Positions 9,138 to 17,648 of a stretch of DNA of 64,000 nucleotides are shown piece after piece. Numbering within the stretch: position 1 is the first letter of the stretch; every line of letters starts with the position of its first letter. Position numbers and translations under genes: made by a program. Origin of the DNA: Pararhizobium sp. IMCC3301. GTDB taxonomy: Bacteria; Pseudomonadota; Alphaproteobacteria; Rhizobiales; GCA-2746425. The stretch spans positions 1,984,001 to 2,048,000 of the forward strand of contig NZ_CP132336.1 of NCBI RefSeq assembly GCF_030758315.1. Reading direction: 5' to 3'. The notes under the pieces are model-generated. The model was not told the origin of the DNA. It did no database searches and saw nothing but the letters and a program-made list of their open reading frames with translations.

Positions 9138-11339
9138 TTACTGCTTTGGCTGGCTCATGCGGCGGCCGATATCCGTCTTGCCAACCGCCAGTTGCAGAAT
9201 GCCGATGGCCCCCAGCATGACAAAGATAAGTGTTGTCGAATAGGCGATGGCGAGACCGTAATCATTATTTTCGACACGCCCGATAATATAGCTGGTCGCC
9301 ATGTCATACTCGGCGCTGACCAGAAAGATCACCGCCGAGATCGCGGTCATCGCGCGCACGAATGAATAGACCAGTGCTGCCAGAATTGCCGGACGCAGCA
9401 GCGGCAGAATCACCCGGCGGAAGGTCTGCGCGCTGTTTGCGCCCAAGGTTAGAGAGCTTTCATCAAGGCTCTTGTCCAACTGGCTCATCGAGGCGATGCC
9501 GGCCCGCACACCCACCGGCATGTTGCGGAAGATAAAGCTGACAATCAGTATGATCCCCGTGCCGGTAAGTTCAATCGGCGGTACATTGAAGGCCAGAATG
9601 TAGCTGACCCCGATCACGGTGCCGGGAATTGCAAAACTCAGCATCGTGCCAAATTCAAAGGCATTCTTGCCAACGAAAGTCTGCCGCGTCAGCAGATAGG
9701 CCGTGAGCAATCCGATGCCCGCTGTCAACGGTGCCGCAAGTGCTGCGATCTGCACTGTGGTCCAGAAACTGTTCCAGGCAGAGCCGGTCCAGCGCACACC
9801 CTCGACATCGAACCGCACCGAAAAGGCGGTGATGTAATGTTTGAAGGTCAGCGCATTATTAACCCCCCACAATTCGACAAACGAACCGTAGATGATCATC
9901 ACATAGACGACGATGGTGAATAGTGCCCAGATGGCAGCCGAGATATAGACCGGGATGGCAAGCCCGTCCGGCATATGCGGATGAATCCCCGCATCGCCCT
10001 TGCCGGACACGGTGGTGTAGGATTTCTTGCCAAGCCAGAAACGCTGCGCATAAAACGCCGACAGGGTGAAGGCCAGCAGCACAATGGCCAACACAGCGGC
10101 GCGGCCCTGATCATATTGCGCGCCGACAATGGCAAAGAAAATCTCCGTCGAGAGCACGTCGAAATTGCCCCCCAAAACCAGCGGATTGCCAAAATCCGCC
10201 ATGCTTTCGATGAAGCCGAGCAAAAACGCATTGGCAAGGCCGGGGCGCATCAGCGGCAGCGAAACGGTTTTGAAAACCTGCCATTTGCTGGCGCGCAGGG
10301 TTTGCGCCGCTTCTTCCATTGACGGGCTGACCCCCTCTACCACACCGATCAGAACCAGAAACGCAATCGGCGTGAAAGCCAGAAGCTGAGCGATCAGCAC
10401 GCCCGGCATGCCATAGATCCAGCGCGTCGGTTGAAAGCCGAACAGATCGGATACGAACACCGTGGCAGAGCCGGAAAGACCGAACAGGAGAATCAGGGCA
10501 AGCCCGATCACAAACGGTGGTGTGATGATCGGCAACACGGTCAGCGCCCGCAGCAGGCGCTTGTAACGGAACCCGGAGCGCGTCACCACAAGCGCAAACA
10601 CCAGTCCCAGACCGGTTGTCAGAAATCCGACAAGAACGGCCAGCAGCAGTGAATTCCATGCCGCACCGCATTTCGCCCCCGACAGGCAGCCAAGCCCCCA
10701 CAACCGGTTGCTGAGGAATTTGGCAAAAAACACCGAGACGGAATAACCGCCTTCCTCGGTGATGAAGGCGGCAATCAGCATTCTGGCAATCGGGAAAAAC
10801 ACGAACACACCGACCACCGCGATAACGAAACCGATGGAAGACACGACAAACACATCGCCGTTGATGGCACCGCGCGCAGCGATGCCCTGGGTCAGCAGAA
10901 ACAGAAAACAGGCGGACAGCAACATCGCCCCGTAACCCATGCCGAACTGGCGGTCATCCAGCGGACCGAATGCCGCCTCCAGCCAGCCATAGGACCAGCC
11001 GCGCAGCCCTATGCCGAAGCCCTGGGCGATCAACCAGGCAAACCCCAGCGAACCGGCGAGGATCAGAAGTCGAGCGTAGTGTTTATGTGTTTTATCGAGC
11101 CGAATCGCGAACAACGACAGGATCAGCGGAATCAGCAGCGGCGCCAGCCAGAGCTTTTCGCCCTGCGCTATCAGAAAGATCCCCGGAGCATAGTCGCTGT
11201 CCCAGGGATATCCATCGACCAGCCACGCAAATGTCCAGAAATCCTCGATCCCGTACCATGGCAGAAGCAGAAAGCCGACCCACCCGATCACGATCCAGAA
11301 GATCAGAACCGGGAAGGTCTTTTTTTGCGGTGATGACAT
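9138..11339 (-). CDS. Fused double permease of an AfuB/FbpB-type ABC importer
   Basis: Integral membrane protein of 733 residues, twice the size of a normal permease subunit. Two BPD_transp_1 halves are visible. The first has its EAA-type loop in SMEEAAQTLRASKWQVFKTV near residue 345, and the second in SLDESSLTLGANSAQTFRRV near residue 620. An N-terminal block of several extra hydrophobic helices precedes the first half. Such fused permeases are known in FbpB (ferric iron) and AfuB (hexose phosphate) systems. The gene starts nine bases after the binding-protein stop with no strong ribosome binding site, suggesting coupled translation. It acts with the ATPase at 8038-9117. Confidence 0.93.
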   Translation of the reverse strand: MSSPQKKTFPVLIFWIVIGWVGFLLLPWYGIEDFWTFAWLVDGYPWDSDYAPGIFLIAQGEKLWLAPLLIPLILSLFAIRLDKTHKHYARLLILAGSLGFAWLIAQGFGIGLRGWSYGWLEAAFGPLDDRQFGMGYGAMLLSACFLFLLTQGIAARGAINGDVFVVSSIGFVIAVVGVFVFFPIARMLIAAFITEEGGYSVSVFFAKFLSNRLWGLGCLSGAKCGAAWNSLLLAVLVGFLTTGLGLVFALVVTRSGFRYKRLLRALTVLPIITPPFVIGLALILLFGLSGSATVFVSDLFGFQPTRWIYGMPGVLIAQLLAFTPIAFLVLIGVVEGVSPSMEEAAQTLRASKWQVFKTVSLPLMRPGLANAFLLGFIESMADFGNPLVLGGNFDVLSTEIFFAIVGAQYDQGRAAVLAIVLLAFTLSAFYAQRFWLGKKSYTTVSGKGDAGIHPHMPDGLAIPVYISAAIWALFTIVVYVMIIYGSFVELWGVNNALTFKHYITAFSVRFDVEGVRWTGSAWNSFWTTVQIAALAAPLTAGIGLLTAYLLTRQTFVGKNAFEFGTMLSFAIPGTVIGVSYILAFNVPPIELTGTGIILIVSFIFRNMPVGVRAGIASMSQLDKSLDESSLTLGANSAQTFRRVILPLLRPAILAALVYSFVRAMTAISAVIFLVSAEYDMATSYIIGRVENNDYGLAIAYSTTLIFVMLGAIGILQLAVGKTDIGRRMSQPKQ

Positions 11340-11348
11340 ATATCTGGC

Positions 11349-12374
11349 TTATTGCGGAAGCGTGGAAACCTCTTCATCCCATTTCTTCAGCAGCCGTTTG
11401 CGCTCGTCACTGGAGCCATATTTGCCGAAATCATAATCAATCAGCTTGATGGAGGCCAGATCCGGTGCCTTGTCAGATGTCGGTGCCATTTTGTTGGACG
11501 GCACCTGGAAGGCATTCACTTGAAGCGCCAGGGCCTGAGCTTCCTTCGACAACGCCCAGTCGTAGAATTTCTTGGCGTTTTCCATATTGCGAGCACCCTT
11601 GATGATTGACATCGAGCCGATTTCATAGCCGGTGCCCTCGCAGGGCGCGACAACCTTGATCGGGAAGCCGGCCACAGCCTGGGCCACCGCATCATGCATG
11701 AACACGATGCCGATTATGGATTCGCCGCGCGCCGCAGCCTTGATCGGAGCCGATCCGGACTTGGTATACTGGTTGATATTCTTGTGCAGGCCTTTCATGA
11801 ATTCAAAGCCTTCCTCTTCACCAAACAGCTGCACAATGGTGGCAAGCGTGGTGTAGGCGGTGCCGGAAGAATTCGGATTTGCCATCTGCACATGGCCTTT
11901 ATATTCAGGCTTCAGCAGATCTTTCCAGCAGGCCGGAACAGGCAGGTTGTTCTTGGCCAGGAGTTCCGAATTATAGCCATATCCCAGCGCACCTGAATAA
12001 ATTCCGATGGTCTTGTCGCCAGCAGATGTGGCCTGGGAAATCGACCAGTCCTGCAGTTCCTCGCGCATCGGCGAAACATACGGTTCGGTCAGCCCTTCTT
12101 CAGCCGCCTGAAGATGCGGGTCACCGGTACCGCCCCACCAGACATCACCCTTTGGATTCGATGCTTCGGCCTTGATCTGGGCGAAAGTTTCACCGGAACT
12201 CTTGCGTGTCATGTTGACGTCAATGCCGCTTGCATCCTGAAAACCGTTTGCCATTAATTGGCACCAGTCTTCCTGGGCACTGCAGTAGTAAGTCAGTTTT
12301 TCAGCTGCCATCGCAGGCCCCGCCATCAGCGCGGCAAACAGGCCTGCAGAAATCATTGTAAATGTGTGTTTCAT
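11349..12374 (-). CDS. Periplasmic binding protein, AfuA/FbpA-like (SBP family)
   Basis: Solute-binding protein of 341 residues. The ATG at 12374 is preferred over an in-frame start at 12437 because it has GGAGG seven bases upstream and begins a clean signal peptide (MKHTFTMISAGLFAALM, cleavage after AMA near residue 22). The mature region has YYCSAQEDWCQLMANGF, MTRKSSGETFAQI and WWGGTGDPHLQAAEEG. These resemble what I recall of AfuA-type binding proteins, of which the Actinobacillus member binds hexose phosphates rather than iron. The next genes on this strand encode a HAD phosphatase and an IMPase-like phosphatase, which fits a phosphorylated organic ligand. Iron remains an alternative. Confidence 0.88.
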   Translation of the reverse strand: MKHTFTMISAGLFAALMAGPAMAAEKLTYYCSAQEDWCQLMANGFQDASGIDVNMTRKSSGETFAQIKAEASNPKGDVWWGGTGDPHLQAAEEGLTEPYVSPMREELQDWSISQATSAGDKTIGIYSGALGYGYNSELLAKNNLPVPACWKDLLKPEYKGHVQMANPNSSGTAYTTLATIVQLFGEEEGFEFMKGLHKNINQYTKSGSAPIKAAARGESIIGIVFMHDAVAQAVAGFPIKVVAPCEGTGYEIGSMSIIKGARNMENAKKFYDWALSKEAQALALQVNAFQVPSNKMAPTSDKAPDLASIKLIDYDFGKYGSSDERKRLLKKWDEEVSTLPQ

Positions 12375-12464
12375 AATGTCCTCCAAGAGATCTTGTCGTC
12401 TCGGTGACAACCTAGGACAAGAATTTGTCACGGACAATCAATTCTTTAAGCGGCTAAGCAATAA

Positions 12465-12507
12465 TTCCGCCTGAAAACGTGGCAACAGACGCGGCAATCA
12501 GGCGGAA
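12465..12507. repeat. Perfect 10-base inverted repeat upstream of the AfuA-like gene
   Basis: TTCCGCCTGA (12465-12474) is mirrored exactly by TCAGGCGGAA (12498-12507) around a 23-base loop. It sits about 90 to 130 bases upstream of the binding-protein start at 12374, downstream of the HAD gene stop at 12588 on the same strand. It could be a regulator site or an RNA stem. There is no T-run beside it, so a simple terminator is unlikely. Confidence 0.6.
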
Positions 12508-12587
12508 CGACTGGGGTCCGGCACTGCCGGATGATCGCAAATATTTTATATGGTTCCGGCCCCCTGACTAAGTGTCAGCGGGTCGGA

Positions 12588-13262
12588 TTACCGGCCATTT
12601 TGCGTCAGCTCTGCAAAATGCTCCGCCTTGAACTGGCAGAATGCGAAATCCGGGCCTGTACACCCCTTGCCGATAGCCAAAACTTCCAGTCCGGCAGCAA
12701 AAGCAGACGTTGCGCCAGGCAATGAATCTTCAAATGCGCAGGCCTCCCTGGGGCTCAGATCAAGCGCCTCAAGCGTTGCAGTAAACGGCAGCGGGTCAGG
12801 TTTCCCGCGTGGCAGTTCGGCAGCCGAGACAATGGTTTCAACCCGGCCGGCAATGCCAAGCATGTCCAGCGCGCTTACAATATGGCGGCGCGGTGAGGAC
12901 GAACATATCGCAATTCGAAGTCCGGCGTCATGCAGGCTGCATAGCAGCTCAGATGCCCCCGGCACCGCTTCGCGCATCCCCGGCAGCAGCCGGTCCGCTA
13001 CCGCTCCGATCTCGTCACCGATTTCGCGACGCCTGTCCGGGCCCAGCGACGGGCCGAAAAACTCATCGAGAAACCCCGCCAGCCCGCGCCCGATATAAGC
13101 ATCAAGCAGCGCTCGCGACGGCACATGCCCGTATTGGCCAAGGACTTCTATCTTTGCCGCCTCCCAGGCATGTTCAGAATGAACCAACGTCCCGTCCAGA
13201 TCGAAGATCGCTGCGCGATATCGGGAAAAGTCGACTTCCGGCCGGGTTTCGGTTTGCATCAT
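12588..13262 (-). CDS. HAD family phosphatase (beta-phosphoglucomutase-like subfamily)
   Basis: Cytoplasmic HAD hydrolase of about 224 residues. Motif I is AIFDLDGTLVHSE near residue 22 (nucleophile and acid aspartates), motif II is CSSSPRRHI, and motifs III/IV are RGKPDPLPF and AFEDSLPG. The helical cap between motifs I and II is of subclass I, as in sugar phosphatases and phosphoglucomutase. Two adjacent ATGs (13262, 13259) are possible starts; an extension to 13289 would need a TTG. It lies seven bases... in practice about 33 bases downstream of the IMPase-like gene and upstream of the AfuABC-like operon on the same strand. Dephosphorylation of an imported sugar or polyol phosphate is the inferred role. 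Confidence 0.88.
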   Translation of the reverse strand: MMQTETRPEVDFSRYRAAIFDLDGTLVHSEHAWEAAKIEVLGQYGHVPSRALLDAYIGRGLAGFLDEFFGPSLGPDRRREIGDEIGAVADRLLPGMREAVPGASELLCSLHDAGLRIAICSSSPRRHIVSALDMLGIAGRVETIVSAAELPRGKPDPLPFTATLEALDLSPREACAFEDSLPGATSAFAAGLEVLAIGKGCTGPDFAFCQFKAEHFAELTQNGR

Positions 13263-13295
13263 GGCTGCTGGAATATAGACAATAATCAAAAACCT

Positions 13296-14093
13296 CTATT
13301 TGACCGGAAAGGCCGCGTCGCTCATGGCAACCAGATCGTCAAAGATCAGCGGCATGGAGGTTACCACGCGGCCGCCATTCACCAGCATGTCATCGGCGCT
13401 TTGCTGTTCCACACTGCCACCGGCTTCGGCAATCAGCAATTGCCCGGCCAGACAATCCCAGGCGTTCATATGCGGCTCGGCATATCCGATCAGCCGGCCG
13501 GCGGCCACGTAGGCAAGGCTCAGGCCGCCGGAAGCATTGCGGAAAAACAGGCCGCCCTTTTCCGCCAGCTTTGCAATGAAATCCACCACCATGGAGGATT
13601 CAGTGCGGCCACTCATGCCGACACCGAAATTGCCATCATGAAATCCCGCGCTTTGCGCCACTTTCATCGCCCGCTCATTGACGAATGATCCAGCCCCTTT
13701 CGCGCACCAGAACAACTCTTTATGGCAGGGTTCGAAAATCACACCGATTTTCGTTTCATCATCATGGACACAGGCCAGAATCACACACCATGCCGGAATA
13801 TTGTTGACAAAATTCGCCGTTCCGTCGATCGGGTCAATCACCCATGTGTAACCGGAAGTTCCGGTGACACTGGCATGTTCTTCGCCGACAATGCCATCAT
13901 CGGGAAAGTGTTTGTTCAACTGCGCGCGCACGAAGGTTTCAACATCCTTGTCCGCATTTGACACCATGTCCTGCACACCTTTGCTCTCGATGACCAACGC
14001 ACCGATATCCTGAAAAAAGCCAAGCGCCAGCTCTCCTGCCTGTGTTGCAATTGACTTGGCAATTTCAAGCCGGGAATCGATTTCGGTGGTCAT
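13296..14093 (-). CDS. Inositol monophosphatase family protein
   Basis: Mg-dependent phosphatase of 265 residues, the usual family length. Metal-site motifs are visible: GEEHAS near residue 68, WVIDPIDGTANF near residue 87, and AWDCLAGQLLIAEAGG near residue 215. The start at 14093 (MTTEIDSRLEIAK) is chosen because AAGGA lies seven bases upstream; the longer frame to 14225 has no such site. Family members hydrolyse inositol phosphate, fructose bisphosphate, histidinol phosphate or PAP. Next to a HAD phosphatase and an AfuA-like importer it probably serves a phosphorylated carbon source, but CysQ-like or HisN-like functions cannot be excluded. Confidence 0.9.
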   Translation of the reverse strand: MTTEIDSRLEIAKSIATQAGELALGFFQDIGALVIESKGVQDMVSNADKDVETFVRAQLNKHFPDDGIVGEEHASVTGTSGYTWVIDPIDGTANFVNNIPAWCVILACVHDDETKIGVIFEPCHKELFWCAKGAGSFVNERAMKVAQSAGFHDGNFGVGMSGRTESSMVVDFIAKLAEKGGLFFRNASGGLSLAYVAAGRLIGYAEPHMNAWDCLAGQLLIAEAGGSVEQQSADDMLVNGGRVVTSMPLIFDDLVAMSDAAFPVK

Positions 14094-14336
14094 GGCATGG
14101 TCCTTTAGGGCAATGGAATGCGCAAAGCAGCGCGCGGATGATCTGAGATGAACCGCTTTTAGGGCACTGCGGGACATTGTTCCATTTGAAAATTGAGGGC
14201 AAGCATTCAAAACTTTCAGCAACACTGTAAGGTGCAGCCATCATAAGACTGCTGGGCGCAATCATTCGTCCATGATACGGCATCCCGGCAAACCGCTCGT
14301 CACCCCGGCGCATTCTCAAAAAGGCCGTCCTGCCCC

Positions 14337-15050
14337 ATGCGATATGCCATTTTCTATACACCGCCTGTCGACCATGCGATCACGCGCTTGGCGGCAGCAT
14401 GGCTTGGGCGCGACGCCTTTGGCGGCGAGCCGCAAAGCCGGCCTGTGATTCCCGCTTTCTCCGCAGCACGCCTGTCTGAACTGGCCAAAGCGCCGCGCCG
14501 CTACGGGTTTCACGCAACGTTGAAAGCGCCGTTCCATCTGGCAGAGGGAGTTGATGGCACACAGCTGGTCAGCGCGCTGCAGAATTTCGCCCGCGACCGG
14601 ACGGCCTTTGCCATGCCAAAATTGAAGGTTGGACGCCTTGGCCCGTTTTTCGCGCTGGTGCCGGAGCGCGATGGTGCCGAACTCAATCAGTTTGCCGCCG
14701 ACATTGTTGATGGGTTTGAGGCTTTTCGCGCGCCTCTGGCTGCCGCCGATTATGCCAGACGCAAGCCGGAGCAATTGAGCGCGCAACACCGCGCCTATCT
14801 GCAACAATGGGGCTACCCTTACGTGTTCGATGCATTCCGCTTTCACATGACCTTGACCGGCCCGGTGCCGGACGCGGAGGTCAACAAAATGGAAGAGGCG
14901 CTGACATCGCTGTTTCAGCCTTTGTTGAGCGCACCCCTGATCTGCGATCATTTGACGCTGTTCTGCGAGCGTCAGACAGGTGGTCCATTCATGGTACATA
15001 CATCGATCCCACTCAAATCATCTTTGTCTGCAAAGGCCGCCACGTCGTGA
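14337..15050 (+). CDS. DUF1045 protein of phosphonate metabolism (2H phosphoesterase-like)
   Basis: Cytoplasmic protein of 237 residues starting MRYAIFYTPPVDHAI. Two HxT/S-type elements expected of the 2H phosphoesterase fold are seen, GFHATLKAPF near residue 60 and FRFHMTLTGPV near residue 170. This family is repeatedly found beside phnM and phnN and is annotated as a putative phosphonate metabolism protein. Its stop overlaps the GTG start of phnM (GTGA), so it leads a coupled three-gene operon. Its biochemical role in C-P lyase pathways is not established. A cyclic-phosphodiester function related to the PhnP step is a reasonable inference from the 2H fold. Confidence 0.9.
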   Translation: MRYAIFYTPPVDHAITRLAAAWLGRDAFGGEPQSRPVIPAFSAARLSELAKAPRRYGFHATLKAPFHLAEGVDGTQLVSALQNFARDRTAFAMPKLKVGRLGPFFALVPERDGAELNQFAADIVDGFEAFRAPLAAADYARRKPEQLSAQHRAYLQQWGYPYVFDAFRFHMTLTGPVPDAEVNKMEEALTSLFQPLLSAPLICDHLTLFCERQTGGPFMVHTSIPLKSSLSAKAATS

Positions 15051-16180
15051 GTTCTGAAACCGTCTTCCGCAATGCCAGCATCATTCTTGAACGTGAGATC
15101 ATCCATGGTTCGATTCAGATCCGCGACGGATATATTAGCGATGTCGCCCCAGGACATTCGTCTATCGGCGACGATCTTGACGAGGATTATCTGCTGCCCG
15201 GCCTTGTCGAATTGCACACCGATCATCTGGAAACTCACTACGCGCCGCGGCCGGGTCTGCGCTGGGATATAACGGCTGCGATCCAGTCCCATGACGCGCA
15301 GATTGCCGCGTCCGGCATTACCACGGTTTTTGATTGTCTGCGCATGGGAACGCACGCTGCCGACGATCATGAAAGCGGCGAGATGCGCCAGCTTGCAGAG
15401 GTTCTGCAGCAGGCCGGGCGCGACAACCGGCTGCGTGCCGAACATCTGCTGCATCTGCGCTGCGAAGTCTCCGCCGCGGACGTAGTCGAGCAGTTTGAAC
15501 TGTTCGATGATGTTCCGGAAGTCCGCCTCGTGTCGCTGATGGATCATGCGCCGGGTCAAAGGCAGTTTCAGAACATGGAGCAGTACATTTTGTACTATAA
15601 GACCATGAAGGGCCTGTCTGATGCGGCCTTCGACACTTTGCTGAAGCAACGCATTGCCAGCTCCGAGCGCTATTCGCAAAAGCATCGCAAACTGCTCGCC
15701 GCCATCTGCAATGCGCGCAACATTCCACTCGCCAGTCATGATGACGCCAATCTCGATCATGTCCGCGAATCCATCGCCTGTGGTGTGCGGCTGGCGGAAT
15801 TTCCCACCAGTCTGGAAGCGGCGCGCGCCTCTCATCAAGCCGGGCTGAGCGTGCTGATGGGTGCACCGAACATTGTCCGCGGCAGTTCCCATTCCGGCAA
15901 TATTGCCGCCATCGATCTGGCGAGGCTCGGCGTTCTGGATGTTCTGTCCTCCGACTATGTGCCGTTCAGCATCATACATGCACCGTTCATTCTGGCCGAG
16001 GGCGGGATCAACCTGCCCGATGCGATAGCCATGGTGACAGCAAATCCGGCCAGGGCCGTGGGTCTGGAGGATCGCGGGCGCATTGCGGCCGGCCTGCGTG
16101 CCGATCTGGTCCGCGTTCGCCAAAACGGCGGAGTGCCAGTGGTCCGCTCGGTCTGGCGTCAGGGCAACCGGGTCATCTGA
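15047..16180 (+). CDS. phnM: Alpha-D-ribose 1-methylphosphonate 5-triphosphate diphosphatase
   Basis: Amidohydrolase-superfamily enzyme of 377 residues, matching the 378 of E. coli PhnM as I recall it. It removes pyrophosphate from ribose-1-alkylphosphonate-5-triphosphate in the C-P lyase pathway. The start is the GTG at 15047, overlapping the DUF1045 stop; a longer frame from 14807 runs inside the upstream gene and is rejected. Motifs: LPGLVELHTDHLETHYAPRP near residue 55, a central MDHAPGQRQF, SHDDANLDH near residue 240, and SSDYVPFS near residue 300. The stop overlaps the phnN start by one base. No phnGHIJKL genes are present in this window. Confidence 0.95.
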   Translation: MSSETVFRNASIILEREIIHGSIQIRDGYISDVAPGHSSIGDDLDEDYLLPGLVELHTDHLETHYAPRPGLRWDITAAIQSHDAQIAASGITTVFDCLRMGTHAADDHESGEMRQLAEVLQQAGRDNRLRAEHLLHLRCEVSAADVVEQFELFDDVPEVRLVSLMDHAPGQRQFQNMEQYILYYKTMKGLSDAAFDTLLKQRIASSERYSQKHRKLLAAICNARNIPLASHDDANLDHVRESIACGVRLAEFPTSLEAARASHQAGLSVLMGAPNIVRGSSHSGNIAAIDLARLGVLDVLSSDYVPFSIIHAPFILAEGGINLPDAIAMVTANPARAVGLEDRGRIAAGLRADLVRVRQNGGVPVVRSVWRQGNRVI

Positions 16181-16767
16181 TGCAGCAGACCGCAGCCGGC
16201 ATGATCTTTGTGCTGGTCGGACCCAGCGGCTCCGGCAAGGACACGGTGCTGAACTGGCTCCGAACCCGTCTGGCCGGCCAGGCCGACATCCTGTTCGTGC
16301 GCCGGATTGTGACGCGGATATCCGACGCGCACCATGAAGATCACGAAACCATGAGCGAAGAAGCCTTCCACCAGTCCCGCGACAGCGGCGCATTTGCGCT
16401 CAACTGGCGGGCTCATGATCTGCACTACGCCATTCCCGTTTCGGTCATCGATCATCTCGACACAGGCGGTCTTGCCATCGTCAATGGCTCGCGCCGGACC
16501 CTCACCAAAATGGAAGCTGTGTTCGCTGATCTGCAGATCATTCATCTCGACGTCGATACGGCAGTTCTGGCAGAACGCCTTGCCCATCGCCGCCGCGACA
16601 GTGACACCAGCCTGACAGCCAGACTGGCTCAGGGCGCGCTGAAATTCAAAGCCCGGACGCCTGTCATTCATGTCAGCAATAATGGTCCGGTCGAGATCGC
16701 AGGCCGGCATATTCTGGATCTCATCGAATCCCGTCGCCCCGGCGGGCCGGCGAGAATTAACCGTTGA
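16180..16767 (+). CDS. phnN: Ribose 1,5-bisphosphate phosphokinase
   Basis: Guanylate-kinase-like enzyme of 195 residues that phosphorylates ribose 1,5-bisphosphate to PRPP, the last step of phosphonate-derived ribose recycling. Walker A is LVGPSGSGKDTVL near residue 13. The region RRIVTRISDAHHEDHETMS corresponds to the guanylate kinase acceptor loop, and a basic lid (RLAHRRRDSD) follows near residue 140. The ATG shares a base with the phnM stop (TGATG), so translation is coupled. It completes DUF1045-phnM-phnN. Cytoplasmic. Confidence 0.94.
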   Translation: MQQTAAGMIFVLVGPSGSGKDTVLNWLRTRLAGQADILFVRRIVTRISDAHHEDHETMSEEAFHQSRDSGAFALNWRAHDLHYAIPVSVIDHLDTGGLAIVNGSRRTLTKMEAVFADLQIIHLDVDTAVLAERLAHRRRDSDTSLTARLAQGALKFKARTPVIHVSNNGPVEIAGRHILDLIESRRPGGPARINR

Positions 16768-16820
16768 GTTTGAACGGCAATAGTCTATCGGTACGTCACA
16801 ATCGGGTCGGGTGAAATTAT

Positions 16821-17648
16821 ATGCTTTCTTCTTTTGATACAGGCACTTTGCTGATCATGGTGTTGACCATGGCACTTGCCGGCGGTGTGACCGGCATTCT
16901 GGCCGGATTGTTCGGCATTGGCGGCGGTGCTGTTCTGGTGCCAATTCTGGTGGAATTCATGAATTTTCAAGGCGTGGCGCCTGCTGTTCAGGCCCATATT
17001 GCGGTCGGTACATCGCTGGCCATTATTGTTCCAACGTCGATCCGGTCCTTCCGGGCACATCAAAAACGCGGCGCACCTGACGAAGAGCTGTTGCGCAACT
17101 GGCTGATTCTGACGCCGCTCGGGGTGATGGTTGCGTCCGTCATCGTCGCTTTTGCCTCAGGCGAAGCGCTCAAAATCATCTTTGCCGTTGTTGCCATGCT
17201 AATGGCTATCAAAATGCTGTTCAACCGGGCAAGCTGGAGCTTGGGAACGGACCTGCCGGCCCAGCCGACCAAAGGCGCAGTCGGATTCACCATTGGTTTC
17301 ATTTCCACCTTCATGGGGATCGGCGGCGGTAATCTGAACAATGTCTTCATGACTTCTTATGGACGTCCTATCCATCAGGCTGTTGCCACTTCTGCCGGCC
17401 TTGGCGTGCTGATCGCGGTTCCCGGAACGCTGAGTTACATCATCAATGGCTGGGGCAACCCGCAATTGCCGCCCTTTTCGCTGGGCTATGTCAACCTTCT
17501 GGCGTTCGGCATGATCATGCCGATCAGCATGTTGGTCGCCCCGCTTGGCGTTAAATTCGCCCACGGATTGTCGAAACGTCAGATGGAACTTGCATTTGGT
17601 GTATTTCTGGTTGTGGTGTCGGTGCGGTTTTTCGCTTCAGTGTTTTGA
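16821..17648 (+). CDS. Sulfite exporter TauE/SafE family protein
   Basis: Inner-membrane protein of 275 residues with about eight hydrophobic helices in two similar halves. The characteristic glycine-rich starts of each half are visible: GGVTGILAGLFGIGGGAVLVP near residue 20 and GFISTFMGIGGGNLNNVF near residue 155. Family members export sulfite, sulfoacetate or other organic anions. It follows phnN by 53 bases but with its own start, and ends overlapping the convergent EamA gene by 12 bases. A link to sulfite from the sulfolactate locus elsewhere in the window is possible but not shown by position. Confidence 0.92.
   Translation: MLSSFDTGTLLIMVLTMALAGGVTGILAGLFGIGGGAVLVPILVEFMNFQGVAPAVQAHIAVGTSLAIIVPTSIRSFRAHQKRGAPDEELLRNWLILTPLGVMVASVIVAFASGEALKIIFAVVAMLMAIKMLFNRASWSLGTDLPAQPTKGAVGFTIGFISTFMGIGGGNLNNVFMTSYGRPIHQAVATSAGLGVLIAVPGTLSYIINGWGNPQLPPFSLGYVNLLAFGMIMPISMLVAPLGVKFAHGLSKRQMELAFGVFLVVVSVRFFASVF

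Noticed and set aside
12520-12587. Terminator for the HAD phosphatase gene
   Set aside because: CTGAC and GTCAG form a small stem after the stop, but the stem is broken and no T-run follows on that strand.
14094-14336. Pho box before the phosphonate operon
   Set aside because: No pair of CTGTCAT-like direct repeats at the right spacing was found.
14972-16393. 473-codon frame on the minus strand
   Set aside because: It lies wholly opposite phnM and phnN, which have clear motifs and coupled starts. The antisense protein shows no family features.
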